DNA of 64,000 bases from Diplonema papillatum (Eukaryota; Euglenozoa; Diplonemea; Diplonemida; Diplonemidae): contig JAPJBO010000004.1 of NCBI GenBank assembly GCA_030068145.1, positions 806,001 through 870,000 of the forward strand. The letters are read 5' to 3'. Position numbers and translations under genes: made by a program. The notes beneath the pieces were generated by a model. The model was not told the origin of the DNA. It searched no databases and saw only the letters and a list, made by a program, of their open reading frames with translations. Shown here in pieces: positions 30,694-40,920 of the stretch. How positions within the stretch are numbered: the stretch's first letter is position 1; every line of letters starts with the position of its first letter.

Positions 30694-31416
30694 TTACTTG
30701 GCAGCCAGCCAATCGGACACGACCTTGCGGTTGCTCGCGTCCACCTGAAAGATATCATACACCTTGGTCATAATCGAGTTGGAGATACCGTCGAAGTCCT
30801 CTGACATGTCCTTGAGCGTGATACCCTCAATGCACTGGTGTAGCAATTCGTTGTCCTCCACGCCCTTGTTCACCTTCGTGTAGGTGCCGTCCTTGTATCC
30901 GCCGAGCTGCCTGATGTAGTTTAGCGTGTGCTTCGCGATGTAGTAGCTGACAATGTTGAACTCAAGGTCAGCGGCCGCCTCCACGACGTGTCTCGTGATC
31001 GTAAAGAACGAGTGCGTGTAGGTCAGTTTGATGACGTGGCGGAACGTGGCAATCGCGTTGGCTGTCTCCAAGAGCGGGGCGGTGATGGTGGACGCGGGGT
31101 GGTCGTCTGTGGACCCCACCATCATCTGGCCGGACAGGGAGAAGTGCAGGATGTCGACGAGCTCAATTTTGACGTTGTTGAGATCCACTTTCCCCTTCAC
31201 GTTCTTCCACCACTTCCACGGGTACGAATCCATCAACTCCGCACACTCGAGAGTCACCGCCAACGCCCAGTCGTCCGGGGTGCGCTGTTTCATCCAGTCC
31301 CCTTTGGCGATCAGGCTGTTCAGTCCCGACTGCAGCCCACTCAGCTTCTCGAGGACTTCCGCTGACACGGTGTCTTCGTCGGTCTTTCGGCGCTTCATGT
31401 CCGGCATGTCTCCCAT
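30694..31416 (-). CDS. DUT: Dimeric all-alpha dUTP diphosphatase (trypanosomatid type)
   Basis: 240 residues. Hydrolyses dUTP (and dUDP in this family) to dUMP and keeps uracil out of DNA. The family's metal-binding signature is present: ECAEL (57-61) and IELVD (84-88), flanking SYPWKWWKN (64-72), as in the dimeric enzymes of Leishmania and Trypanosoma. Later motifs AKHTLNYIRQ (161-170), GYKDGTY (173-179) and VNKGVEDN (182-189) also fit. It is about 30 residues shorter than trypanosomatid enzymes, with the gap in the variable stretch after residue 100. This family is unrelated to the trimeric beta-barrel dUTPase of most eukaryotes. The basic start (KRRK, 8-11) could be a nuclear signal. Single exon; a conserved element lies about 84 bp upstream of the ATG. 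Confidence 0.93.
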   Translation of the reverse strand: MGDMPDMKRRKTDEDTVSAEVLEKLSGLQSGLNSLIAKGDWMKQRTPDDWALAVTLECAELMDSYPWKWWKNVKGKVDLNNVKIELVDILHFSLSGQMMVGSTDDHPASTITAPLLETANAIATFRHVIKLTYTHSFFTITRHVVEAAADLEFNIVSYYIAKHTLNYIRQLGGYKDGTYTKVNKGVEDNELLHQCIEGITLKDMSEDFDGISNSIMTKVYDIFQVDASNRKVVSDWLAAK

Positions 31417-31464
31417 GCTTGGGTGGTGCTGATCTTTCGTTTCCTTTTATTGCCTGGTTTGTTG

Positions 31465-31512
31465 CTAGACTGTTTCGCATCCGGTATGTCTTTGATTCTC
31501 CGGTTGACCTTC
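31465..31512 (-). promoter_or_regulatory. Conserved upstream element, dUTPase gene
   Basis: On the plus strand CTAGACTGTTTC is followed by CCGGTATGTCTTTGATTCTC then CGGTTGACC. The coiled-coil gene has the same order at 40868-40920: CTAGACTGTTTC, CGGTCGGGTTTTTGAAGTCT, then CCGTTTGAC. Confidence 0.5.
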
Positions 31513-31519
31513 AGACGGG

Positions 31520-32383
31520 GTAGGGCGAGTGAAGGCGATTGGAGCGATCACTCCCTCATACACATGTTTGTACGTACCGAGTGACTCTGCTTTCATTTTA
31601 CCTTGGCTAGCCATGTGGAGTTGTAGACGACCGAAACGGTTGTGACGGCAGCGGATTTGCAACCCCACCTGTCACGGCGCGGCAGCGGGTCTTGTCCGAA
31701 AGGGGATCCAAGCGCATTGAAGGCGGGTCAACATGATGCATACATATTGTTGTGGTTAAGCTAACAGCTAGTGCTACCTTGCAAAATATTGTAAAACTCA
31801 ACAGGACCACTCTTACTGCTACTTCCTCTCTGGTCACTATTCATCCAGGGGTCAACATGATGCATACATGGTTTGCCACCAAAACCCATGCCACAATTAT
31901 TCATCCAGACATCCTCGAACTTCGGGTACTAGAAAACCCTCTGAACCCCGGAAACAGGGTAAAAACAAGTAAACGAACAACAGACCCGACAAACATGACG
32001 AAGCGCCTGTCTTATTGTGTGCGCAGTGACTTATGCCGTCCCTCGCACCGTTTGGCAGTTGCTGTGCCTTTTGTTGCAAGCGTCGAAGGCTCCAGCAGAG
32101 CATGCAGCGGTTCCAAACAATGGCCAGAGAGAGAGAGAGAGGGAAAGCAGTATCCTGCAGCAGCAGGCAGCGATCGGTCGAGACACCAGCTAACCAACAT
32201 AAAATGGCCCCTCCCCCCGACGATGGCCCGATCCTCGCACGAGCTAGGTTTTGGTCGGTCAAGGGTGTTCCACACCCACCGCCAGCTGCGCGGCGAGGTT
32301 TTGCTTTGAGGCTGGCGCTTACTGGCTCAGCGACGTTCTCAGCGATGAGTCAACCCAGGGTCTGCTTATTGGATGCGTTTGGA
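31520..32383. other. No gene recognised
   Basis: Contains a direct repeat 'GGGTCAACATGATGCATACA' at about 31726 and 31851. No coding region could be supported. Confidence 0.45.
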
Positions 32384-32590
32384 TGATGGATCCGTGTGGG
32401 TCACATCGAGCAACACTCGGAACTGGATTCGTGTGTCGCATCGCCGCTTACGACGAGGCGGATGGATCCGTGTGGGTCACATCGAACAACGCTTGGAACT
32501 GGATTCGCTTGCCGCATCGCCGCTCACGGCCACGAGTCGGATGGATCCGTGTGGGTCACATCGAACAACACTCGGTTGAGCACCGCAGCT
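32384..32590 (+). repeat. Three ~72-75-bp tandem repeats at the 3' end of the 820-aa gene
   Basis: Each unit contains GGATCCGTGTGGGTCACATC, then GAACAAC(A/G)CT, then GGAACTGGATTCG. The last unit overlaps the final codons of the gene, so the array arose by copying the gene's own C-terminal end (DVTHTDP). Confidence 0.8.
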
Positions 32591-34986
32591 GTCAAGTTGT
32601 CAGCGAGCCACCCAACGGACAGGTCCCGCGTATAGGGGTCGCACGCATGCGTCGCAGGATACAGGAGACCGGAAGGCGAACCCAATGTCAGGAAAAGAAG
32701 CTTGGCCCAGTCGCAGCACTCGGACGCCGGCTCGTAGTAAAACGCCAGCGCACCCTGCGGCCACGAGGCCAGTACCGTCACGTACGACTGCTCGTCGGCG
32801 CGGCACAACGCGAGGAGGAGGGAGAAGTACCGAAGGCGAAGCTGCGTGGACTCAACGACAGGCAGGAAGGACAGAAGCGGCAACGACACGGCAGCGGACG
32901 GCTGCAGCTTGGTAACCGCGGCGGAGAACTGCAGCAGCGTCTGGAGGGCCGGAGATGACGAAGGCATCTGCTCGGTAACTTGCTTGCTGTCCAGCGACAA
33001 AGCGACCAGAGGGATCACCATGTCTGCCGGTACCGTGCCGTTGTACCGAGAAGACGCAAACGCAGCTTTCCGCGCTAGCTCGAGGAGATACTTGACTTCT
33101 ACCGGACTCAGGATGCCCGGCAAACCTTCCAGAGCACCCTTGGAGGGTGTATTATTCGGCAAATTTCCGCTCGGAGAATTTTCCTCGCCCAGGGCAAACG
33201 GGATCCCGCGGACGCGGCACCGGCTGAGCAAAAGCGTGGCCACGGCGTATGCCACCCGGATGAGGTCCGCCGACACAGGGTCTGCCTTTCGGAGGCTGCC
33301 GTCGCGCTGCACCCGCGGGACGTCGCTGACGTGCTGGACGAGGAGGGTCTTCGCTAGTTTCGCTACCACGCACTCGAGGCTGTGCGTGACGTCATCAGCC
33401 AAACGATACGACTCCCTGTTGGCCCAGCCAGCCACCTTCGCCGCTAACCAGCACAAGTCCCGCACGGCCGGAGGCCCGTTGCAGTCGAGGAACGTGGTGT
33501 TAACCTCGATCAGCGGAAGCTTCGACCTCTCTTCACGGTTGTCCTCTTCGCCGGGCGCGGGCCCCGCCGCCGCCGGGGCGCTGCCCACCCCGCTTTGCAC
33601 TTCGTCGTGCAACCGCTGCACGGCCGTGGCGACCCAGGGGCAGCGGGCGCTGCCGCCTTCGATCCTGCCGCGCATCAGCTTGAACAGCAGGTGGCGGTGC
33701 GACCGCTCGGGGAACGCGGGCTCCGCCCACGCGCACGACAGCACCCGGGCAGGCCAGCCGGCGTCTTCGTCGCCCGCGAACCACCGGCGGGGGACCCCGG
33801 CGTTCGCGCGGAGGAGCCACACCGCGAATTCGGCGATCGGGACGCCGGCCGCCGCTGGCTCCCGGCCCGATGCTCCCTCGGCACAGGGCTCGGCGGCGCC
33901 GCCCTCGCACCGGGCTGCTTGGCCGGCACGCGTGGCGTGCGGAGGAGCTGCAGTCCGATTGGGTCCGGGCGCTGCCAAAACACGGTCGTGGTCATCGGTA
34001 GCCGGGCTCAGATTCCCGCCGTGGCTGAGTGCGGCGTTCTGCCGATCCCCATGACGCGCGCGTTCTGGCTGTCCACCGCGCGATGCCAAAACCCGGTCGT
34101 GGCCATCGGTAGCCCTGTTCACATTCCCGCCGTGAAAAGACCTTCGGTTCTGGATGAGTGTGGCATTCTGTCGATCACCATGACGCGCGAGTTCTGGCTG
34201 CCCACCGTCGTGGTCATCCGTAACCGTGTTCCGACTCCCGCCGTGAGAAGACCCTGGGGGGAGTTCTCGGTTCTGGCTGAGTGTTGCATCCTGACGATCC
34301 GCAGGGCGCGCCACTTCTGGCTCCCCGCCGCCTGAGGCCACGCCCCGGCCGCTGGCCCCGATTCCTGCGTCGCCCTCGCCCTGCATGACAGCCGCTGCGC
34401 GCCACAGCAGCCTGCGAGCGATGGTCGCCGCCCCGCCCGCCTTCACCGCCGTCAGCACGTGCTCCGTTTCGAGGAGCCGGAACGCGATGCGGACCCGTCG
34501 CAGGCTCATCGCCCCCAGGACGGAATCAGCGAGGACGCTGTCGACGAGACGCGAGGCTTCCATCCGTTTTTGCCGGGCGACCCGTGCCTCTGCGGGCTCA
34601 TCGAGCTGCGCGTCTATACGGTCCACACCGGTTCTGGTGGGACCTGCCATACCCAATGCCGTGGATGACGCGCCGAGAGTCAAGGCATCCTGGAGAGTGA
34701 GCCACGCCTGGCGCATGTTGGGAGGGGTGCCGCTGGCTGCGTACCGGGCGGTGCCCTGTTTAAGCAGGCGGTCGACCTCTGCCGGGATGGTGGCCGCCGC
34801 GGGGCGGAGCGCGCCCGCCACGGCTTCGAGGTCGCGCGGCTGCTTGAATGCGTCCTGCCGCACCGCGGCTGCGGCGGCGGCGGCGAGCGCCGCGGGCTCC
34901 GCCCGCTGGCTCCGCGCGAGGCGCCGGCTGACGACCGCCAGCTCGCGGCCTGCGAACGCATCCAGCCACGCCCCGCGGCTGTTCAT
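32524..34986 (-). CDS. Hypothetical protein, 820 aa, with internal repeats
   Basis: ATG 34986 (MNSRGAWLDAFAG) was chosen because the truncated copy at 35167-35544 begins with the same ATG and residues. The N-terminal ~220 residues are Ala/Arg-rich and helical (AVAGALRPAAATIPAEVDRL). Residues about 235-370 form a low-complexity His/Asp/Arg-rich stretch with three imperfect repeats of 'ARHGDRQNATLIQN' plus 'ATDDHDRVLA'. The C-terminal ~400 residues look like a folded helical region ('DLCWLAAKVAGWANRESYRL', 'ADLIRVAYAVATLLLSRCRV', 'LELARKAAFASSRYNG'), resembling a helical-repeat scaffold, but no family can be named. The end of the gene is continued by tandem repeats. Confidence 0.65.
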   Translation of the reverse strand: MNSRGAWLDAFAGRELAVVSRRLARSQRAEPAALAAAAAAAVRQDAFKQPRDLEAVAGALRPAAATIPAEVDRLLKQGTARYAASGTPPNMRQAWLTLQDALTLGASSTALGMAGPTRTGVDRIDAQLDEPAEARVARQKRMEASRLVDSVLADSVLGAMSLRRVRIAFRLLETEHVLTAVKAGGAATIARRLLWRAAAVMQGEGDAGIGASGRGVASGGGEPEVARPADRQDATLSQNRELPPGSSHGGSRNTVTDDHDGGQPELARHGDRQNATLIQNRRSFHGGNVNRATDGHDRVLASRGGQPERARHGDRQNAALSHGGNLSPATDDHDRVLAAPGPNRTAAPPHATRAGQAARCEGGAAEPCAEGASGREPAAAGVPIAEFAVWLLRANAGVPRRWFAGDEDAGWPARVLSCAWAEPAFPERSHRHLLFKLMRGRIEGGSARCPWVATAVQRLHDEVQSGVGSAPAAAGPAPGEEDNREERSKLPLIEVNTTFLDCNGPPAVRDLCWLAAKVAGWANRESYRLADDVTHSLECVVAKLAKTLLVQHVSDVPRVQRDGSLRKADPVSADLIRVAYAVATLLLSRCRVRGIPFALGEENSPSGNLPNNTPSKGALEGLPGILSPVEVKYLLELARKAAFASSRYNGTVPADMVIPLVALSLDSKQVTEQMPSSSPALQTLLQFSAAVTKLQPSAAVSLPLLSFLPVVESTQLRLRYFSLLLALCRADEQSYVTVLASWPQGALAFYYEPASECCDWAKLLFLTLGSPSGLLYPATHACDPYTRDLSVGWLADNLTAAVLNRVLFDVTHTDPSDSWP

Positions 34987-35166
34987 CGTCGCCGGGTCAC
35001 GGCATGGTACGAACTCCCTCTCCCCCTCGCCCCTCCCCTTTTCGACTCCCGCCCTCCTGAGGGTAATCACTAGTTTCCGCGAGTGTAAGAGGCATAATTC
35101 TGCGCGCGAGTGTTAGAAGCATAATTCTGCGGAATGCTACGGTCCACACCTGGACCCTGCCCCACC

Positions 35167-35544
35167 CTATCCCCTGGAACTGCATCGAATTGCCTGCTGC
35201 TGTCTATCACGGTCTACGAGATAACCGCGCCGCCGGCGATGCAGAGGGTCGCCACAGAATATTTGCATTATAATCCAAACTACCACAGGTATCAGTCTAC
35301 CAGCAGGGGGTGGACCGACTGACTGTGCTGGCTGCGTACTGGTGCCCTGTTTAAGCAGGCGGTCGACCTCCGCCGGGACGGTGGCCGCCGGGGAGCGGAG
35401 CGCGCCCGCCACGGCTTCGAGGTCGCGCGGCTGCCTGAACGCGTCCTGCCGCACCGCGGCTGCGGCGAGCGCCGCGGGGCTCCGCGCGACGACTGCCAGT
35501 TCGCGGCCAGCGAACGCATCCAGCCACGTCCCGCGGCTGTTCAT
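35167..35544 (-). pseudogene. Truncated 5' copy of the 820-aa gene
   Basis: Begins MNSRGTWLDAFAG and follows the intact gene to about codon 75 (EVDRLLKQGT), with a deletion in the Ala-rich stretch, then diverges. It lies upstream of the intact gene in the same orientation. Confidence 0.85.
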
Positions 35545-35549
35545 CGAGA

Positions 35550-36006
35550 CAGCCTGCCTTTGGTTCTAAAACGGACCCTATTTTGGAGTCTTGCTCGATT
35601 GAGCGTTCTGTGGCCGGCGGGTCCATCTGTTCTTTGGTACCGCACGCTGCGGCTCACGTCAGTCGTATCGGGAGAAACGGAGAGAAGTGAGTGGAGAATG
35701 TGAGACTGAGCTCTACCACCGGACTTCCTGCCCACACGCCGTGTTTGCGGTAGGAAGACTTACCGAGGATGGTAACTCTCTCCCTTGCGAGGCAATCGAA
35801 CCAGCATGCGGGAGGGCGCTAAATAGCGACTGTCCCCTCGGTGGAGCGAAGCGCAAGCAAAGCCCCGGCGAATGGCGTCTCAGAGCAGATCTTCTTCGAC
35901 GAAAGAAGCAACCCTGCCTCCGGGACGCAGCTGTGGAGCAATGGGGGGTCAGGACAGACTGGTTCTTAGACGAAAAGAAGCAAAGCCGGCAATAACCGCA
36001 TGGGTC
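35550..36006. other. No gene; short diverged repeats
   Basis: Two or three diverged ~60-bp repeats carry 'ACGAAAGAAGCAA' and 'CAGGACAGACC' (35880-36050) and run into the 3' end of the next frame. Nothing else recognised. Confidence 0.5.
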
Positions 36007-36619
36007 TCAGGACAGACCTTCTTGTTCCACGAAAGAAGCAAAGCCAACTCCGGCGCCGGTGTCAAGGAGAGGAAGCAAGTCCGGCCGAACTTTCGTGAGG
36101 CACATAAGGAGATGGTCGTCCCTGGGATCCACGATGCAGTCCGGACTCCAGAAGAAGTCGTCGAGGGTTTCGATGAAGTCGGTGCTGTTGGGCGGGTTCA
36201 GGGCCAGCTGGGTCATCGTCGGGTCCTGCTTCCACATCGACTTCTCGGCTTTCGTCAGGCGCCGACCCCTCCATTTTTGCGCGGTCCCCGCCGAGAATCC
36301 CGTTAGCGCCGATACATTCATGGCATCTATCTCCAGGTAAAAGTTGCCGTAATGGTGGGAGTTGTAGTGGCGGAGCATGATGAACAAGGTTGCAATGAAG
36401 GTAGCGGTGCAGAGGATGTGGAGGCCGATGACTCTCCTGTTCGTGTCCTGCGCTAAAAAATAGACCAGCCGCGCACGGTGCCGGGCAATCGAGGCGTGGT
36501 ATTTCACGGCGTCAAGCCGCGTGGTCTCCGGATCCTGCAAAAACTCCCGCAGCTTGCTGATCCGGAAGATCTCGTGTGCGATGGCGAGGCGGTTGGGGTC
36601 CGTTTCTCTGAGTTTGTAG
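36007..36619 (-). CDS. Hypothetical membrane protein, 3' exon (partial)
   Basis: Open from an acceptor-like CTCAG near 36620 to a stop at 36007, about 200 residues. It has no ATG before its hydrophobic segment, so an upstream exon is expected but was not found. It reads 'RLAIAHEIFRISKLREFLQD', then a membrane-spanning helix VIGLHILCTATFIATLFIML, then a soluble region with 'KWRGRRLTKAEKSMWKQDP' and 'FIETLDDFFWSPDCIVDP'. No known family. The last ~20 codons merge with the short repeats at 35880-36050. Confidence 0.5.
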
Positions 36620-36750
36620 CGTTATTTGCAGTGTGTGCGCGCTATTTGCCGGCCGATTCATTTGCGCCCGCAAGCGAGGGGTGAAGTTGCGATGTTTTCG
36701 GTATAGCGACGGGGTTATTTAACCTTGTACAAGTGGTAGGTATCGTCGGA

Positions 36751-37010
36751 AATATTAATCTTCTAAGATCTGCGATCAGACACGAAAATACTCGAGGGAC
36801 TGCCTTGTGCTCATTTCGAAGGAGGCTAGAGGGGGAGAAAACAATACAACTACAAAGTGGGTCTTTTTTGTTGAACGCTTACGCCCGCCACTAAACCCAT
36901 ATTTACCTGTGTTTCGTGGGCTACAGCACATTTACCTCCTTTGATCTATCGCAACTGGCAGTCTCCTCAAGCATTTCCTACAAAGCAGGTGCTTATACAA
37001 GAATAGTTGA
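36751..37010 (+). mobile_element. MITE-like dispersed repeat, second long copy
   Basis: Starts with AATATTAATCTTCTAAGA and continues with ACTCGAGGGACTGCC (about 36790), the core 'TTGAACGCTTACGCCCGCCA', and the inverse end GGCAGTCTCC ... GCATTTCC, followed by TACAAAGCAGGTGCTTATAC. It is the opposite orientation to 29383-29612 and shares both inner inverted repeats. Confidence 0.65.
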
Positions 37011-37456
37011 GTTGCAGCTCTGACAAAGATAGATGGAAAAAGAAGGTGTTTTTATTCTTCGCTTTTTCTCACGAACGGGGGGGTCGGTCCTGCTTTTGGC
37101 TTCGTAGGTTCTCCCGACTCCCCAATTCGTGGTCAGCACAAACTCAAGAGGTCTAGTCAACTATTCCCTGCAGTATTGGCATACTTTCAAAAAAAAAAAG
37201 CTGCCCTACCTGGGTTGTCCTGGCATGACAACAGTGGCCCCGGAGGCATGAATTGGTCTGATCGGCAGACTTCTAAAAATCAGCCGGCCGATTATCGGCC
37301 GGTCGGGTCTTTAGTTTATTTTTCCCGGCCTTCGCGAACACTGGTTATTTGTGGATCCGAAAGGTCGGTATTTCGGAGTCTCCGGTTGGCCGTAGAGGCT
37401 TCTGTAGGGAGGAAGAGTTGAAAAGAGCAAAATTTCCTGCAAGGGGGGCTGATGCT

Positions 37457-37840
37457 TCACCGTCCTTTGTGTGTTTCTCTGGCTTCTTCAAGCAGCCTTC
37501 TTGATACAAACATAAATACACGAATCGAAACATACATGTAGCGTTGCGTTTGCCGGGGAGCCTTTTCGTACAGCCGGTTGCAGATGGCTTCTACCATGGT
37601 CCGCTCCATGTGCGCGGTGACGACGTTCTGGTCGTCTTCGTTCAGGCTGCGGAGCTGTTGGCCTAGGCTCTCCCTCTCCGCAAGCACCATCGGCTCTTTG
37701 AAGACAAGCTTCCGGGCCGCGTCCTCCACTCGTGTCATCAGCTCCTCGTTTAGCACGGCGCTCCCACTTTGCACAGAAGGGGCGGTGCTCGCGTGCATTC
37801 GCTGCCGCCGGTAGCCGAGAAGCTTCGCAACGCGCTTCAT
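37457..37840 (-). CDS. Hypothetical small helical protein, 127 aa
   Basis: ATG 37840 starts MKRVAKLLGYRRQRMHA, followed by a helical region 'LNEELMTRVEDAARKLVFKE', then 'ERESLGQQLRSLNEDDQNVV' and 'HMERTMVEAICNRLYEKAPR'. The middle is faintly reminiscent of a NET (extra-terminal) fold but too weak to call. The last ~30 codons ('MYVSIRVFMFVSRRLLEEAR') may be read-through of a splice site. Codon use matches the other genes. Confidence 0.45.
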   Translation of the reverse strand: MKRVAKLLGYRRQRMHASTAPSVQSGSAVLNEELMTRVEDAARKLVFKEPMVLAERESLGQQLRSLNEDDQNVVTAHMERTMVEAICNRLYEKAPRQTQRYMYVSIRVFMFVSRRLLEEARETHKGR

Positions 37841-37894
37841 CTGCTGCCTTTTTGTGCTGAACGTCTTTGGGTTCGCGCCTGCTTTGGGAACAGG

Positions 37895-38332
37895 GTACCA
37901 AAGTGGCTGGGAGTTTTTATTGTAGGGGATCCCTTACGCGCCAGGCTTGGTGTTTGCCCGAGCAAGCTTTTCCATGCGCCCGCAGCGAAAGTCTTCCACT
38001 GCTCGTACACGTTCTTCTCGCATGGCCTAGATGCCATCGGTATTAAAGTGGCTGGGAATTTTTATTGTAGGGGATCCCTTACGCACCAGGCTTGTTGTTT
38101 GCCCGAGCAAGCTTTTCCATGCACCCGCGGCGAAAGTCTCCCACTGCTCGTACACGTTCTTCTCGCATGGCCTAGATGCCATCGGTACCAAAGTGGCTGG
38201 GAGTTTTTATTGTAGGGGATCCCTTACGCACCAGGCTTGTTGTTTGCCCGAGCAAGCTTTTCCATGCGCCCGCGGCGAAAGTCTCCCACTGCTCGTACAC
38301 GTTCTTCTCGCATGGCCTAGATGCCATCATCT
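37895..38332 (+). repeat. 145-bp tandem repeat, three units
   Basis: Each unit starts AAAGTGGCTGGGA(A/G)TTTTTA and includes GGGGATCCCTTACGC and 'CTGCTCGTACACGTTCTTCT'. Units are about 95 percent alike by eye. Confidence 0.92.
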
Positions 38333-38334
38333 AC

Positions 38335-39402
38335 TAAGTTTGAGCACCTGGAGGACTAGATCTGGGGAAGGCACTCGGCTGCGGCGATTTGACTGGCGCT
38401 GCTAGGGTTCTACAAGTCGGTGAGGTCCAACTCGACGTGCACTGGTGCCCACTACTAATCACGAGCCTTTTGTGTTTCCGACGATCCCGTGGGACGTACA
38501 GATTGGTGTCTTGCGACCTTTTTGTGCTGCCGACAATCAACGGGGGGTTGATATACAGTCTGGTGTCTTTCTCTTCGTGTTAACAATGCATTGTTGGTAC
38601 TAAGAATTAGTAGTTGGCAGCGTACTACATGAAACTTACCAAAGCAGGTGAACTCCGCTGTGCGCACAAACAAAACCACGTTACCACGGCACGGGTTTAC
38701 CCCCGTCGGGCTGAGGCTGCGTGACTCGACCTCAGGCCGGATGCGGTTCGACAGGGGAGGGAAAGATGGAAGCAGGAACGAGATACTGAACTTGCCAAAT
38801 TATTTGCACAACTACTGGGAAATGCATTCTCTTTTTCCTTTTTTTTTTCCGGTCTGTTCCGTCTACTCTACAAGTTTCCACCAATTTGGTTTTTGCTTTG
38901 AACATACACGGGAAAAACTTCGCGCACTTGTGCAACTATCAACTATAGACACGGTGTAGTATTTTGTGAGCCGATAGCAGCAGTTGAAAATTCTTCTGAG
39001 ATATGGTCACAGACGACAGAACCAGACGTGAGCAGCCTGGCAAATCCCCGAAGCGCTACGTTCCTGTTCTCGTCTCCATTTCAATAGCAGGGCAAATCCC
39101 CGAAGCCACGTCGGCACCTTGCCAGGTATAGAGTGCACCCGGTGTCCGTGTGTTCACAGGGTAGCGGAGTCCGACAACGAAAGCAAACAACCGCGCCAAG
39201 GATGGGAAACACAGCAAAAAGAAATATCTTCACCAGGTCCCCAAGAAAGCTAATTTGGGGGACAGGTGTCCATCGTACAGCGACAACAGTCGACAACGAC
39301 TGCTCTGACTACTCCATCTGGACCGTTTGGCCGTCGGGCCCGTCATACGTATGACCACGAATCCCCGAATGTACTTAATTTGTTCTGGTATTTACTGCCA
39401 TG
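38335..39402. other. No gene recognised
   Basis: Contains a motif around 'GACGTACAGATTGGTGTCTT' and 'GATCCCGTGGG' (38480-38570) that recurs inverted inside the mobile element near 62165-62215 and partially near 47240. No coding region supported. Confidence 0.45.
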
Positions 39403-39503
39403 TACGTAGTGGATCGTGGTACGTAGTGGAGTATCGTGGTACGTAGTGGAGTATCGTGGTACGTAGTGGAGTATCGTGGTACGTAGTGGAGTATCGTGCT
39501 ACA
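39403..39503 (+). repeat. 20-bp minisatellite, about five units
   Basis: GTACGTAGTGGAGTATCGTG repeats about five times; the first unit is shorter. Confidence 0.95.
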
Positions 39504-39527
39504 TTATGTCCGCCGCGCGCGTTCAGA

Positions 39528-39960
39528 ATCAGGCTCGTCGTATGCCTGCTCCTCATGAAAGTCGTGCTGTCGATGCTTGCAGTAGCTGGTCCGTTCGTCC
39601 AGGCTGCTCGGCTTCCACCCGCTCGCCGACGAGCGAAGCTGGAACGGTCCCGGGGGGGTCGCCGGCTGCCGCCGTGCGCTGCTCGAGGCCCTCCCGCGCT
39701 TTCTGACGCGCCCGCTTTTTCATTCTGCGTGCGTGTGACCAAGAATCTCCGACTGTACTTATTTTGTTCTGTTACTTACTGCCATGTACGTTGTGTAGGG
39801 CGGCGTGTTACATTCGTTCAGAACCACGCCTCGTCGTATGCCTGCTCCTCATGAAGGTCGTGCGTCGCGGTGTTGCCATGATTGCAGCAGCCGTAGTCCG
39901 CTCGTCCAGCAGCCGTTGCAGCTCGTTTTTTTCTTCTACGACGGACAGCGAGCGTAAAGC
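39528..39960 (-). pseudogene. Truncated 3' copies of the coiled-coil gene
   Basis: Two copies (about 39528-39715 and 39830-39960) match the C-terminal end of the gene at 39962-40816: CTCCTCATGAA(A/G)GTCGTG and the 'NELQRLLDERT' codons. The more distal copy joins this end to an internal part ('AVRCEIRR'-proximal Pro/Gly region), so it is rearranged. Both lie downstream of the intact gene. Confidence 0.75.
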
Positions 39961-39961
39961 A

Positions 39962-40816
39962 TCACGCCTCGTCGTATGCCTGCTCCTCATGAAGGTCGTG
40001 CATCGCGTTACTGTCGATGCTTGCAGTAGCCGAAGTCCGCTCGTCCAGCAGCCGTTGCAGCTCGTTCTTTTCTTCTTCTATGACGGACAGAGCCGCGTGG
40101 TACTCGGCCAGCAGCACCGTCTTCCTCGCCTCCCGCGAAGCGACCAGCACCACCTCCGCCTCGCACCGGCGGATTTCGCACCTCACCGCCTCCACCACCG
40201 CCAGCCACCGCTCGTCGCTCGCGTCGAGCTGCCGCGCCATCTCGGCCCGGCACCTTCGCTCCGCGGCCTCCACCCGCTCTTCGACGAGCGACGCGGGAAC
40301 GGCGCCGGGGGGGTCGCCGGGCTGCTGGGCGGGCGCCGGGGCCGGTTTGGGTCGCAAAGGGGCGGCAGGCTCGGCGGGGGCCCGCGGCCGGGTTCTGCGC
40401 AGGTGGCTGAGCTCCAGGTCTCGTTGTTTGAGGGTCGCCGTGCGTTGTTCGAGTTCCTCGCGCGCTTTTTGGCGCGCCCGCTTGTGCTCCGCCGCGGTGG
40501 CCTCTGCGGCCAAGGCGGCCCGTTCGGCGTCGTCGGCGGCGCGCCGCAGCGCCAGGCGCTCGGTTTCCCAGGCGCGGCGCTGGCTGGCGTGCTCCTTCGC
40601 CGCAGCGTCGGCTTGCTTCCTGTCGGCGTCGGCACGGTGCGCCGCCTGCTCCAAGCCGCGCCGCGCTTCCGCGAGCTGGTTCGACTTGTCGACCAGCGCG
40701 TCCTTCAGCGCGTTCGTCGCCTGCAGCAGGCGGTCCCGCATGCCGACGTCCTCCTCTTCGAGAGCCATCAGCCGGGCATCTCGCTCTGCCAACGCGCTGC
40801 GCAGCGACGCAATCAT
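39962..40816 (-). CDS. Coiled-coil protein, ~284 aa
   Basis: From ATG 40816 (MIASLRSALAERDARLMAL) to a stop at 39962. Heptad-rich coiled coil spans about residues 1-150 (LALRRAADDAERAALAAEAT; 'ELEQRTATLKQRDLELSHLR'), then a Pro/Ala linker (about 155-185), then a second coiled coil (VEERVEAAERRCRAEMARQL to 'EEEKNELQRLLDERT'). Such architecture suits a structural or centrosomal/flagellar scaffold, but no family can be assigned. ATG 40816 is 9 bases after an ACACACACAG acceptor-like site, and the conserved upstream element lies about 90 bp before it. An alternative model splices phase 0 to a candidate exon at 41295-41375, which would extend the coiled coil. Confidence 0.7.
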   Translation of the reverse strand: MIASLRSALAERDARLMALEEEDVGMRDRLLQATNALKDALVDKSNQLAEARRGLEQAAHRADADRKQADAAAKEHASQRRAWETERLALRRAADDAERAALAAEATAAEHKRARQKAREELEQRTATLKQRDLELSHLRRTRPRAPAEPAAPLRPKPAPAPAQQPGDPPGAVPASLVEERVEAAERRCRAEMARQLDASDERWLAVVEAVRCEIRRCEAEVVLVASREARKTVLLAEYHAALSVIEEEKNELQRLLDERTSATASIDSNAMHDLHEEQAYDEA

Positions 40817-40867
40817 CGAGTCCTTCTGTGTGTGTATGTTAAGGTCCACGGGTCAACGTGGGCATCT

Positions 40868-40920
40868 CTAGACTGTTTCTTGTAGTAAACGGTCGGGTTT
40901 TTGAAGTCTCCGTTTGACTT
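40868..40920 (-). promoter_or_regulatory. Conserved upstream element, coiled-coil gene
   Basis: Shares CTAGACTGTTTC and CGGGTTTTTGAAGTCTCCG with the dUTPase and THP3-like upstream regions. If exon 41295-41375 belongs to this gene, the element would be intronic instead. Confidence 0.5.

Noticed and set aside
37457..37840. NET (extra-terminal) domain in the 127-aa protein
   Set aside because: Only a loose helical similarity; none of the conserved NET residues can be placed with confidence.
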